Below are positions 53,925 through 64,000 of a stretch of DNA of 64,000 nucleotides, one piece after another; the first letter of the stretch is position 1, and every line of letters starts with the position of its first letter. A program made the translations under genes and the position numbers. Under the pieces are notes generated by a model that saw nothing but the letters and a program-made list of their open reading frames with translations, was not told the origin of the DNA and made no database searches. The DNA is from Arion vulgaris (taxonomy: Eukaryota > Mollusca > Gastropoda > Stylommatophora > Arionidae): the NCBI GenBank assembly GCA_020796225.1, contig CM036754.1, positions 15,821,367 to 15,885,366 on the forward strand, read 5' to 3'.

Positions 53925-54365
53925 AGAATTTGACGGAAATTAATGAAGGCAATCTTTCATGTTGAGACGGCACAAATGGTGACAGGGTAGTGGTAAAATA
54001 ACGAATACTTTTTCTTAGATGCTGGTTTCGAATACAAAATAAGTATTTGAGTAACGAATATTTACTATTCGTTTTTACCACTTGTACACACTATATTCAA
54101 CACACCGGAAACCACTGATTACCACGGGACAAACAAAAATGATCTGAACTATAATTCTGAAATACATCGAACATGTTGACCAAGGACGATCGCAAACTGT
54201 AACTTGTAACAACATTTAATAGCAGGTTTCAACATATAAAACACAGGCTTTTACTATTGGTAGCAGTTTGTCACATCATAGGAAAAATCTCTTATCTTTT
54301 CAAAGCATGAACCGTGTTTCTCATACAAATTTAATCATGAAACTGTAAACAGAAGTATACCAGAT
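53925..54365. other. Intron 1, nothing recognised
   Basis: No homology seen. Confidence 0.4.
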
Positions 54366-54369
54366 GTGC

Positions 54370-54520
54370 ATTTATTTTACTTGAGATCCTTAGGACTGTT
54401 GCTGAAGCTACGGAGTTCATGCTTTGTGCAATATTCTCAGCAGGTGGCGTGTCATTTCTGCGGAGAGAAACCTAGCTATAAGGGAGATAACCGGGACGTC
54501 AATCCATTGTCTTGATACTT
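54370..54520 (+). repeat. SINE family I, 3' part
   Basis: GCTACGGAGTTCATGCTTTG, CAATATTCTCAGCAGGTGGC and GACGTCAATCCATTGTC end. Confidence 0.68.
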
Positions 54521-54740
54521 TTAGACGCCCGTCTGCCCAGCGTGTTCGTAGCGCGTTGGACTACGGGTGACTATCCTCTGTGTGTGCGGGTTCAATTCCG
54601 CGAGTTGGCAGAAAAAGCCACAGATTCCCCAGATTTACGGTGTTCGTGGCACCGAACCGAAGGGTTACGATGTCCATGGTACCGAGCCGAAGAGCTGAGA
54701 AGCTCAAGTGCTTCTGGATCGGAAAAAATAAATTCTTTAG
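54521..54740 (+). repeat. SINE family C, best copy
   Basis: GCCCGTCTGCCCAGCGTGTT, A-box region TAGCGCGTTGGACTACGGG, B box GCGGGTTCAATTCCGC and end CTTCTGGATCGGAAAAAATA. Confidence 0.82.
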
Positions 54741-54814
54741 ACATTAGGAGTATACATATGATCCTGTTCATTTACTATTGCGTCGTATTCGTCCCAAACT
54801 TATTATACGTACAG

Positions 54815-55065
54815 TTACCCATGTGGCGCCGGGGCCCGCAAGGAAGCAAAGAATAGTACCACTGCGACCTACAAGGCATGTCGTAAGAGGCGACTGATGT
54901 AGGGTCTAGAAATATACCTAGTAAATAAAAGCGTCGCAGAAATCGGATGTGCTGGCCTAATTGTAGGCGCGTAACAGGTACAACGTACAATCGCCCTTAG
55001 GCTCAGATCACATACAAATCACACAGATTGGCTAACAAGTGGTCGATATGGAGCGTTCGACGAAT
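54815..55065 (+). repeat. SINE family F, best copy
   Basis: Head CCCATGTGGCGCCGGGGCCC, core GGCATGTCGTAAGAGGCGAC, body GTGCTGGCCTAATTGTAGGC and end TCGATATGGAGCGTTCGACG. Confidence 0.82.
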
Positions 55066-55164
55066 ACAGTACAGTTAAATTTGTCCCCAACCACTTTTAG
55101 ACAGTCTTCCAGTAGCTTCGATCCGTCCTTGTCAAATAACTTCGGACTGAGAGAACAAGGTTGG

Positions 55165-55300
55165 CTTAGTAGAATTTCAGATAAAGAAACACACACACAC
55201 ACACACACATGTTTGCTTTAGTAGAAGTTCAGATTAAAAGCACACACACACGTTTGGTTTAGTAGAAGTTCAGATTAAAAACAAACACGAGTTTGATCAA
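55165..55300. repeat. Imperfect repeat with (CA)n
   Basis: TTTAGTAGAAGTTCAGATTA recurs three times around a CACACACA run. Confidence 0.75.
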
Positions 55301-55399
55301 TAGTTGATTTGGGAGCTACTTAAAATGCTTCTGTTCTGCAACAGCTTGATATTAAACAGAGATGGTTATTAAAGAACATACACACATAAAAAAATTAAT

Positions 55400-55590
55400 T
55401 CCAGAAGGAACTGTGCATGGAAGAAGAGCGTGAGGAAGACCTAGACTACAATGGGTGCAAGATATCAATGACGAGCTGAGAATGACTGCTGCTGGCGCCA
55501 GGCATCTTGCAAATAATAGAGAGTTTTTTCAGGGCTGGTAATGGGAGCCAAGTTTTAGAAGGGACAAGCTACTTGATGATGATGATGATG
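55400..55590 (+). mobile_element. RTE-like LINE 3' end, divergent subfamily
   Basis: GRRARGRPRLQWVQDINDEL, then RMTAAGARHLANNREFFQGW-stop and a (GAT)n end. Confidence 0.82.
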
Positions 55591-55914
55591 AGCTACGCGA
55601 AACTGAAGTTTTTGTGTCCCTTTTAATTGGAAATCTTGGTTTGGAATCGATGTGACCCAATGAATTAACATTTCTCAACTTAATACACTGTAACCACCCA
55701 CTTGGTTCTAAATTCTTTAACCGCTCTAAGATGTCACTGTAATTACTGTAAACATGTGTTTAGTTGTTGTCTGTGGTATTTCAATAGAAAAAGTTAGGCC
55801 CGTATCTACACAATTCGTAATCACCAAAAGTTATCTCTTACAAACCAGATCACTTATTTAAAAAAAACACAAAGAATTTTCGTCTAAAAAAGAAAAAGGG
55901 TTAAAAGTCAAAGA

Positions 55915-56040
55915 ATAGACTTTATTTCACCAGGTTCCCCATATAGCTCCGTCCCTGTCGGCATAAAATGCACGCTATCTTCCGAGAGTGTTGCACAAAG
56001 CACGGACTCCGTAGCTCCAGCAATAATCTTAAGTTAATAA
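55915..56040 (-). repeat. SINE family I, 3' part
   Basis: ACTTTATTTCACCAGGTTCC and AGCACGGACTCCGTAGCTCC on plus. Confidence 0.65.
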
Positions 56041-56059
56041 AAGTAAAAAGTAAGGAACC

Positions 56060-56330
56060 CTTACATACCTCGTGGTATATAGGTCAATACAGTGTTAGGC
56101 CTGTATTTTTTATTGACCGTCGGCACACAATGGGTGATGTGGTCAGCATCACGCCGGCCGCCTTTACTTTCCCAGAGCATGTCTGGTACCCAGTTGAGGC
56201 TGGGTCGACCTGAGAGCCGTCGTGGTCGGGAAAATTCCACGCGCATTACGGGAGCTGAACCCAGACCACCAGACTTGCGAAGCGAGTTCACTAACAACTA
56301 CGCTACAGCGGCTCTCATCTTAAGTTAATA
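56060..56330 (-). repeat. SINE family J (tRNA-derived)
   Basis: On minus, A box TAGCGTAGTTGTTAGTGAA and B box GGGTTCAGCTCCC, then TGGGTACCAGACATGCTCTG, GGCCGGCGTGATGCTGACCA and a 3' end TATATACCACGAGG. A 3'-only copy is at 59370-59475 (-). Confidence 0.78.
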
Positions 56331-56772
56331 TTCCGCCATTAATTTTAGATAACATTAGCTTTCAGACACCTTAACAAAACAATTAATATTAAAAGTAAAA
56401 CGTAGCAGATAAAAAAATAATTGATTAAATTAGACAAGTGTAACTCCCGTCTCTACCTACATATTCTTGTTTTCATGCCTTAAACAGAAACAAATATATC
56501 AGGAGTTCACTTGAAGATCTCATGTGATACCAAATATATTAGGAGACTAATTATCATGTCTTCATCTGAGAGAAAATATCTTTTATAGAACAGCTAAATT
56601 ATTTTACTACTCGCTGTGTGGACTTTTATTTATGAATTGTGTTAATCAGCATAAATTAGTAACAATAAATAGTTGATAATTATCATCAAATAGCTTGTCC
56701 TGAGCAGAACTTTACCACCCTAACAATCCTTCGAAATTTCTCTTTCTCATGTCCAAACTATCAGTTACATCC

Positions 56773-57025
56773 ACGCCCGAGTGGTTACCGGGGCCCAAAT
56801 TTGGGATGTAAAGAATAAAACCGCTGTTACCTGCCATGCATGTCGTAAGAGGCGACTGAGAAGGTTTGGATGAAATCGGATCCACGTTTCCTAAACATGT
56901 ACAAGTCTATGCGTTTAGGGGCCTACCAAATCAATGTGCAACGTATGCACGTTCTTGGCAAAGATCAAACATATCACAAAGAGTGATTCAAATTGGTCGT
57001 AAAGAACGAACGCAAAGAAGAAGTT
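56773..57025 (+). repeat. SINE family E with 10-bp target-site duplication
   Basis: AGTTACATCC precedes the head ACGCCCGAGTGGTTACCGGG and recurs right after the AAGAAG tail, in the middle of the LINE's WIQDVT codons. Confidence 0.9.
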
Positions 57026-57395
57026 ACATCCTGAATCCATTTTTCGGTATTCCTCCTTCCCTTATAGTCTACTCCAACTCTTCTTGTCCCTTTATATGTG
57101 AAAAATACTCAAATTTTCTCATTCTTATTTATAGCATTCACCAGTTTTCTTTGATTTTGAGTTCTGTCTTGATAGATCTATTCGCTCTATTCTCCGTCCC
57201 TTATATACGAAAGACTCTTCTGTAACACATATTCAAAAGCACATATATGTTTTTATGTCCATGCTTCACACCCATACGTTTCCACAGGGAATATGCATGC
57301 TCTTAGTATTCTGATCTTCGTTTTCTTATCAGTTCTATTTCATGTTTTTAGTTGTTTAATTTTTTTGTAAGGCCATGTTTCTTCTTCCTTTTTTC

Positions 57396-57624
57396 ACGTT
57401 CGTTCTTTACAACCAATTTTAATACCTCTTTGTGATATGTTTGGTCTTTGCCAAGAACGTGTATACGTTGCACATTGGTTTGGTAGGCCCCTAAATGCAT
57501 AGAATTCTACACGTTTAGGACACATGCATCCGATTTCAGCCTAACCTCTTACGACATGCGTGGCAGGTAACAGTGATTCCATTCTTTACACCCCAAATTT
57601 GGGCCCCGGTAACCACTCGGGCGT
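57396..57624 (-). repeat. SINE family E with about 12-bp target-site duplication
   Basis: TCTTCTTCCTTT lies left of the element (57385-57396) and again right of its head (57625-57636). It interrupts the LINE frame after MNEIKGR. Confidence 0.82.
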
Positions 57625-57659
57625 CTTCTTCCTTTAATTTCATTCATCCCATTTCCATC

Positions 57660-58480
57660 TCTTGTTAGCAGTGAACTGAGATAGTCAAAACTGTTCATAT
57701 TTCCATCTGTTGTTAGCAGTGAACTGAGATATTCAAAACTGTTCACATTTCCATCTCTTGTTAGCAGTGAACTGAGATAGTCAAAACTGTTCACATTTCC
57801 ATCTGTTGTTAGCAGTGAACTGAGATATTCAAAACTGTTCATATTTCCATCTGTTGTTAGCAGTGAACTGAGATATTCAAAACTGTTCACATTTCCATCT
57901 GTTGTTAGCTGTGAACTGAGATATTCAAAACTGTTCACATTTCCATCTGTTGTTAGCAGTGAACTGAGATAGTCAAAACTGTTCACATTTCCATCTGTTG
58001 TTAGCAGTGAACTGAGATATTCAAAACTGTTCACATTTCCATCTCTTGTTAGCAGTGAACTGAGATAGTCAAAACTGTTCACATTTCCATCTGTTGTTAG
58101 CAGTGAACTGAGATATTCAAAACTGTTCATATTTCCATCTGTTGTTAGCAGTGAACTGAGATATTCAAAACTGTTCACATTTCCATCTGTTGTTAGCGGT
58201 GAACTGAGATATTCAAAACTGTTCACATTTCCATCTGTTGTTAGCGGTGAACTGAGATATTCAAAACTGTTCATATTTCCATCTGTTGTTAGCAGTGAAC
58301 TGAGATATTCAAAACTGTTCACATTTCCATCTCTTGTTGCAGAACCTGAGATAGTCAAAACTGTTCACAGTTCCATCTCTTGTTAGCAGTGAACTGAGAT
58401 ATTCAAAACTATTCACATTTCCATCTCTTGTTACCAGTGAACTGAGATATTCAAAACTGTTCACATTTTCTATTTTCTCC
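57660..58480 (-). repeat. 48-bp in-frame tandem array derived from a reverse-transcriptase segment
   Basis: About 17 units encode TTDGNVNSFEYLSSLL or close variants (E/D, V/M, T/R, L/P/Q). Fourteen form one open frame; one deletion near 58340 breaks it from the upstream three. Residues resemble the RT C-terminal VxxFxYLGSxLTxDG motif, and both flanks are RTE ORF2, so the unit came from the element itself. Confidence 0.9.
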
Positions 58481-58844
58481 GTTGACAAAATATATTTTAG
58501 AATGCTTGTTTTATCCGCTGTCATTATTTTTGTTCTTGCCACATTGGGATATAGATAATAATGCTCCCACTAAAAAAGGAGAAATTGAATAAAGATTGAT
58601 ACCCACTGAATATGTCCGCCTCTGATATATGACTCATATCTATGTGCGAATACACACTTCATATATCTAAAAACAGCACAGAATCACGTTCTCGCAACAC
58701 AGCTTGTATTCTGTTCTAGATGTTTAAAACAAATAGCTACAGTTGTGCAACGGATGCTTCAGCGAGAGTAAAATAGATAAGAGAGGATAGTTATACGTAA
58801 ATAAGAGGGCAACACCAAGATTTAAAAAGTTAAATTTTGTGATT

Positions 58845-59040
58845 TTTCTAGGCCTTTTTACGTTCAGTAGTTTGCCATTGCTTTCTGAACGAGTGGCGCC
58901 ATCGTCCTTTTGTAAAAATGCAAGCGAAACAATTTGCAACCAAGCTGTACGCAGCGTGATTTGAACTCACAACGTCGGGGTTAATAGACCAAGTCACTAT
59001 CCCCTAAGCCACAGACGCCACATGTCCCCGTTTACTACAC
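58845..59040 (-). repeat. SINE family B
   Basis: Reverse copy: TTTACGTTCAGTAGTTTGCC and B-box side TGATTTGAACTCACAACGTC, A-box side TATCCCCTAAGCCACAG. Confidence 0.75.
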
Positions 59041-59054
59041 GGAGTTGTTGAAGA

Positions 59055-59365
59055 CCAGATTCAGGCCAGATTACGATTGTGGGATTCATGTATAGTAATA
59101 TTAACTTGTTTTATTATAAATCTTCAAACCATAGCTAGTTAGCAACTACTTCTTCTTCCAGATTCAGGCCAGATTACGATTGTGGGATTCATGTATAGTA
59201 ATATTAACTTGTTTTATTATAAATCTTCAAACCATAGCTAGTTAGCAATTCTTCTTCTTCCAGATTCAGGCCAGATTACGATTATGGGATCCATGTATAG
59301 TAATATTAACTTATTTTATTATAAACCTTCAAACCATAGCTAGTTAGCAACTACTTCTTCTTCTT
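59055..59365. repeat. Tandem repeat, about 102 bp, 3 copies
   Basis: AGATTCAGGCCAGATTACGA starts units at 59057, 59160 and 59262; each ends in CTTCTTC. Confidence 0.92.
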
Positions 59366-59369
59366 TAAC

Positions 59370-59475
59370 CCTATCTCATACTTCGAGATATATAGGGTAA
59401 TACAGTATTAGACCCGTATTTTTCATTGACCGTCGGCACACGATGGATAATGTGGCCAACATCACGCCGGCCTCT
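59370..59475 (-). repeat. SINE family J, 3' part
   Basis: ATTGACCGTCGGCACACGAT and AACATCACGCCGGCC match 56118-56158. Confidence 0.72.
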
Positions 59476-59489
59476 AGTTAGCAATAGTT

Positions 59490-60365
59490 TAGTTTAGTTT
59501 AGTCGTCGGATCACCATCACTGCACGTCGAACAAATTAGTCCATAAGTGCTCCGATCTCTCCCTCAGTATGTCCATCAGCTGTGGCGACTAACGACACCG
59601 GTTCTTTGTTGGTTTACAATTCTTCTTTGTCTGCCAGCATAGCGTTCTTGTCGAGCTACACCACACTTAACTTGAGTTCTTGCAGTCTGGTTAGTGTTGT
59701 GGATTCACCGCTATTACGTGAATCATGTACACGCCCTCTCTCCCTTAAGGAATTTATAATAGCCTGGTCCATTGCTCGTCCGCTTTGGACAGCAGCCATA
59801 CCTGCAAGCCTATCCGCACGTTCATTCCCCTTACACCTGCATGCCCTGGCACAAAAATAAAACTGATCTTTGTCAGCTTAGACCTCCCCAGCGATTCTAT
59901 CCAATGTCTCCTAGCCCATCCTGTTTCAATCTTCCTGAGCATACTCATTGAGTCACTGAGAAAACATGCATGGATAAAAGTCTGTGATTCTAGCCAAATC
60001 ATCGCTTTGGTAACCGCCATGATTTCATAGTGAGACTGCTTTAGTCACGGCAAAACCACCACTGTCTTCCTTCACAACATCACCTCGACCTGAGCAGTGA
60101 AAGCCCACGAGCCCGCACATGTCGAATCACCGAACCATCCGTATAAATGATTACATCATGCTCAGATGCGTTCTCCGAAATTAATGCCTGAACCTCTGCC
60201 TCCACAACAAGTGGGTTATGTTGCCTGCATTCTTTATCAAATTCGATGCATACAGAAAAGGATGTAGCGATTCCTCTTGGCACTGGTATACATTCTTCAC
60301 CGGGATCAATGTCTTCAAGTGTACACACCTGTTCAATACAGTCCCGGCCTGACCCATCCAAGATT
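59490..60365 (-). mobile_element. LINE RNase H domain with upstream region
   Basis: On minus: DVIIYTDGSVIRHVRARG, later a separate frame ACFLSDSMSMLRKIETG and FIFVPGHAGV (frameshift), then the C-terminal region and 3' end matching 7495-8020. Catalytic D (YTDGS), D (LSDS) and GHAG are visible. The element ends in the GTCGTCGGATCACC sequence. Confidence 0.82.
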
Positions 60366-60673
60366 TTCCTCTTTTAACCTATTTCTTTTGTCTCTTTATT
60401 TCAAGTGCAGGATGTTGTTTGTCAGCATTGACTCGAAGGTATGCTCGTGCACGGCTCATCAGTATTCTATACTCCATAGTAGGATAGTCAATAGTAAGAT
60501 AGTAAGATAGTTAGCAATAATCAATGGTAAATCAATTATGGAAATCCATTTTCTAGGTGATTTACTCCCTTACATTAACGTATGGACGTCAATGACTGTA
60601 TATGTTCTATTTCAACTCAACAAAAATAAACAAAACAGAGAGAACTAAAGAACAAACTAATGTGAATCCTTAC

Positions 60674-60935
60674 CAAAAAACTCCTCCCAATTGAATGAAT
60701 GTGTCGATATTGTATCCACCTTATCCACCTTATCTACATTATCCACAAAAACTTCGTGATTATTAACACTTGTGTCATTTTCACGTTGAGAAATATCCAT
60801 GTTGCTCACACTTACTGAATTTTCTTCAGAAAGAGAGGCTGGAGATGAGCAGTTTGAGAATAATCCTATTTCGCTAGAGATATCCATGTTTGATACACTA
60901 AGGAAACTGTTGATCCAAACATGAGAATTGTCCAT
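60674..60935 (-). CDS. PLEKHG: PLEKHG-like RhoGEF, first coding exon (N-terminus)
   Basis: This exon encodes 87 residues from the ATG at 60935, beginning MDNSHVWINSFLSVSN, plus one base of a split Gly codon. A TGA in frame lies directly before the ATG and no acceptor AG is seen just upstream, so this is taken as the translation start. The exon ends at a good donor (G|GTAAGG). The leftover G joins the GT that opens the 42726-44134 exon, giving EEFFG-SSADLEP. The peptide is acidic and Ser/Asn-rich with two NMDIS repeats and a VDKVDKVD run; no domain is recognised. Intron 1 is about 16.5 kb and full of repeats. The link to the next exon rests on phase match and order, so transcript evidence would be needed to exclude other first exons. 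Confidence 0.72.
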
Positions 60936-61059
60936 TCATTTGGAAACAACTTAATGCTTAATGTTTCATATCATTGAATATCACAATCCTAACACAATGT
61001 ATTCACAAATATTTATTATGATTAAAATATGACAAACATATCAATTATCTCCCATGTTT

Positions 61060-61330
61060 AGAAATCATTGACGATATTCTTCTGTATTTTTCCGAATCCT
61101 GTTTTGCCATATAGCGTCATAATAAGAAGAGATTTCTAGAACGGTCTTTTGTGCTTTTCGTGTTCGCCGCCCCTCTGTTATCTCTGAGGTCCACCTTTTG
61201 CATGGACTGTCTTTTTCTTTGTATCCACTGTACCGAACTAATATTGATATTTGAGGCTTACTGTCTTTTGGTAATCTGCTTTTTTGCCTATTGAAAAGGT
61301 CAAATGTCACTGTGTTATGTATGCAGTGCT
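61060..61330 (-). mobile_element. LINE tail, family 3
   Basis: On minus: NRQKSRLPKDSKPQISILVR, then YSGYKEKDSPCKRWTSEITE, and a C-terminal VLEISSYYDAIWQNRIRK. It lies just upstream of the first coding exon. Confidence 0.75.
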
Positions 61331-61454
61331 ATACAGCGCTTTTATACATTGCGGATCATCTAACTAATGACTGTGAAGACGCCGGCGCCATAGGACAATT
61401 GCAATAATAATATTAAAAATGAAAATAATAAGGTAATAATAATAGTAATATGTG

Positions 61455-61660
61455 GTCACCAGTTGGGAAAATAAAACGTTGAAGACCTAAGACCACTCTT
61501 CGAAGAACAATCCTACAAGAAAGAAAACTAATGGGATGTTAAACCATACAAGATCTCCAACTGCTAGCACCGAACCGTATCACATGGAGATCTAAAACCT
61601 CTGTCCTATGTGCCGCCTTTGGCACGAAAGGAACAAACAAACAAACTAACTAACTAATAG
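61455..61660 (+). mobile_element. LINE C-terminal tail (LLAPNRITWRSKT type)
   Basis: KRRPKTTLRRTILQERKLMG, then TIQDLQLLAPNRITWRSKTS and AAFGTKGTNKQTN. The tail ends in AACAAACAAACAAACTAACTAAC. Confidence 0.8.
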
Positions 61661-61664
61661 TAAC

Positions 61665-62500
61665 ATGTCTACAAATAATACGAGACTAAAACGTAATCCT
61701 GACTAAACGTTCATTATTTGTTGTGTAACAATTTGTTGTACTTGCGAAAAAAATTTAATATTACTGTTTTTTAAAAATACATTTTTTTTTCTTGAAATAC
61801 TGATTAACGTTAAAGCTGGCTACATAAAATAGGGTACCAGGGATGTATGTACACAGGCCCCATAGCTACCGCACACAGTGCGTTGGACAGCGTTGGGGTT
61901 ATATGTCAGTTCAAAATTAGGGCGAGATTGCTATCTTGACAATATGTGTGGGCCTAGTTATCTACGCACACACAGACAAACATAACGCAACTTAACTACA
62001 TTCCCTTGGATGAAAATTGTGGTCATTATTACCATGTGATGGACGAGCAGCATGTGTGGGCCAGTATCTTGTCTTCCAACATCCAAGACAAGGTCGTAAG
62101 ATTTGTAAAACCTTGAAAGTTGTCCTTACACTATGTGCTTCTAGATTGACCTAACAAACTGGTAACATGTCAAGACACTTGAAACTAGGATCAATTATTC
62201 CTCAACATTTTGGTGTAGCGTCGCTTAATAAAGACAAGTGTGAACATTTTTTATTGGTCAGATACAGACAACTAGATCTGTCGGGTTTTCGATGATTAGT
62301 GTTTTTTCAATTGAGTTCTGTCTCTGGAATTTTTTTTTTCCTGTGTCTTCAGCACATTCTGTTTGTCTCTCGTTTTTTTTTTTTTTTTTACTTCTGGCAC
62401 TTTCTAAGATCTCTCCCACTCACAGACGGTCTTACTTATGTCTCTCATTCTAAGTTTTGTCCTTAGCACTTTTCTTTTATCTTTCTTACTTTCTTAGGCC
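61665..62500. other. AT-rich flank, nothing recognised
   Basis: Poly-T stretches occur at 62330 and 62375; no gene or repeat match was seen. Promoter elements for the RhoGEF gene were not identified. Confidence 0.45.
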
Positions 62501-62504
62501 TCTC

Positions 62505-62725
62505 ACATTTTCTATTTTTTTCCGACCCAGAAGCACTTGAGCTTTCGCAGCTCTTCGGCTCTGTACCATGGACATCGTAACCCTTCGGCTCGGTGCCACG
62601 AACACCGTAAATCTGGAGAACCTGTAGCTTTTCTGCCAGCCCGTGGAATTGAACCCGCACTCACAGGGAGCTTGTCACCCGTCGTCCAAAGCGCTACGAA
62701 CACGATGGGCAGGCGGGCCACATTT
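62505..62725 (-). repeat. SINE family C
   Basis: Reverse copy: TTTTTTCCGACCCAGAAGCA on plus and CCCGTCGTCCAAAGCGCTAC at the A-box side. Confidence 0.78.
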
Positions 62726-62794
62726 TCTTTAGTCGCTCCCTTTGTTTTGATAGGTATCTAGTAGTTGTTTTTTTCTCTCTATGGCATACCAGGG

Positions 62795-64000
62795 AGGATA
62801 AGATTATCAATATCAGACTTCAAGAACTAACTGGTCTGGGAGATATGATAAGATTATCAATATCAGACTTCAAGAACTAACTGGTCTGGGAGATATGATA
62901 AGATTATCAATATCAGACTTCAAGAACTAACTGGTCTGGTAGATATGATAAGATTATCAATATCAGACTTCAAGAACTAACTTGTCTGGGAGATATGATA
63001 AGATTATCAATATCAGACTTCAAGAACTAACTGGTCTGGGAGATATGATAAGATTATCAATATCAGACTTCAAGAACTAACTGGTCTGGGAGATATGATA
63101 AGATTATCAATATCAGACTTCAAGAACTAACTGGTCTGGGAGATATGATAAGATTATCAATATCAGACTTCAAGAACTAACTGGTCTGGGAGATATGATA
63201 AGATTATCAATATCAGACTTCAAGAACTAACTGGTCTGGGAGATATGATAAGATTATCAATATCAGACTTCAAGAACTAACTTGTCTGGGAGATATGATA
63301 AGATTATCAATATCAGACTTCAAGAACTAACTGGTCTGGGAGATATGATAAGATTATCAATATCAGACTTCAAGAACTAACTTGTCTGGGAGATATGATA
63401 AGATTATCAATATCAGACTTCAAGAACTAACTTGTCTGGGAGATATGATAAGATTATCAATATCAGACTTCAAGAACTAACTTGTCTGGTAGATATGATA
63501 AGATTATCAATATCAGACTTCAAGAACTAACTGGTCTGGGAGATATGATAAGATTATCAATATCAGACTTCAAGAACTAACTGGTCTGGGAGATATGATA
63601 AGATTATCAATATCAGACTTCAAGAACTAACTGGTCTGGGAGATATGATAAGATTATCAATATCAGACTTCAAGAACTAACTTGTCTGGTAGATATGATA
63701 AAATTATCAATATCAGACTTCAAGAACTAACTGGTCTGGGAGATATGATAAGATTATCAATATCAGACTTCAAGAACTAACTGGTCTGGGAGATATGATA
63801 AGATTATCAATATCAGACTTCAAGAACTAACTGGTCTGGGAGATATGATAAGATTATCAATATCAGACTTCAAGAACTAACTGGTCTGGGAGATATGATA
63901 AGATTATCAATATCAGACTTCAAGAACTAACTAGTCTGGAGATATGATAAGATTATCAATATCAGACTTCAAGAACTAACTGGTCTGGTAGATATGATAA
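62795..64000. repeat. Tandem array, 50-bp unit, about 24 copies, open at window end
   Basis: The unit is CAAGAACTAACTGGTCTGGG then AGATATGATAAGATTATCAA and TATCAGACTT. Copies are almost identical, with GGTCTGGG/TGTCTGGG/GGTCTGGT variants and one deletion near 63938. Each unit holds an imperfect dyad around GATATGATAAGATTATCAAT. Confidence 0.97.

Larger units (their letters stand above)
56685..58560 (-). mobile_element. RTE-like LINE 3' segment, composite with two SINE E insertions
   Basis: Read on minus: RT C-terminal region (TKIMTADKTSILKYIL, then VNSFEYLSSL-type block expanded in tandem, then MNEIKGR) at 58560-57625, SINE E (57624-57396), more ORF2 tail (IFPVETYGCEAWT) at 57395-57026, SINE E (57025-56773), and the final DSLDMRKRNFEGLLGW with an ATGATAAT end. 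The parts are colinear with one element. Many stops show that it is dead. Confidence 0.85.

Overview
This is animal nuclear DNA: about 13 coding exons with GT-AG introns are scattered through about 50 kb of AT-rich sequence packed with retrotransposon 3' ends, tRNA-like SINEs, MITEs and tandem arrays. The repeat types (RTE-like LINE tails ending in ATG/ATC runs, LINEs with an RNase H domain, several SINE families with A/B boxes) and the protein suggest a lophotrochozoan, most likely a mollusc. That placement is inference from repeat style, not from a match to a named genome.

One conventional gene is visible, on the minus strand. It encodes a Dbl-family Rho guanine-nucleotide exchange factor of the PLEKHG1/2/3 type. 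The first coding exon is at 60674-60935. A 1.4-kb exon (42726-44134) carries a disordered N-terminal region and the start of the DH domain. The rest of DH and the PH domain come from small exons at 37959-38059, 33801-33917, 29484-29684, 27843-27959, 25668-25763 and 24062-24191. Linker exons follow (21465-21572, a 14-nt microexon at 16723-16736, 16098-16193), and a 3.4-kb last exon (10206-13598) encodes a Ser-rich tail. Codon phases agree at every junction except between 33801 and 29684. There a DH exon of about 50 codons, including the conserved YLLKPVQR segment, is expected but not found.

Everything else is intronic or flanking repeat. LINE remnants are nearly all 5'-truncated 3' ends. SINE families (called A-J here, with K for a dispersed repeat) recur many times; several insertions are bounded by target-site duplications and lie inside recognisable LINE frames, so insertion order can be read. 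Families D, E and F share a 5' head but have unrelated bodies. Two MITE types are present: a TTAA-flanked pair, and one with CAGGGT-type ends.

Tandem arrays are frequent: 31 bp (47430-49872), 50 bp (62795 to the window end), 48 bp (57660-58480), 39 bp (about 31780-32300, decaying to 33050), 60 bp (40806-41232), and about 38, 59, 72, 86 and 102 bp. The 48-bp array is notable: it is an in-frame expansion of a 16-residue reverse-transcriptase segment inside an RTE-like LINE that two SINEs also invaded in opposite orientations.

I see no operon, CRISPR array, rRNA, functional tRNA gene or second protein-coding host gene.
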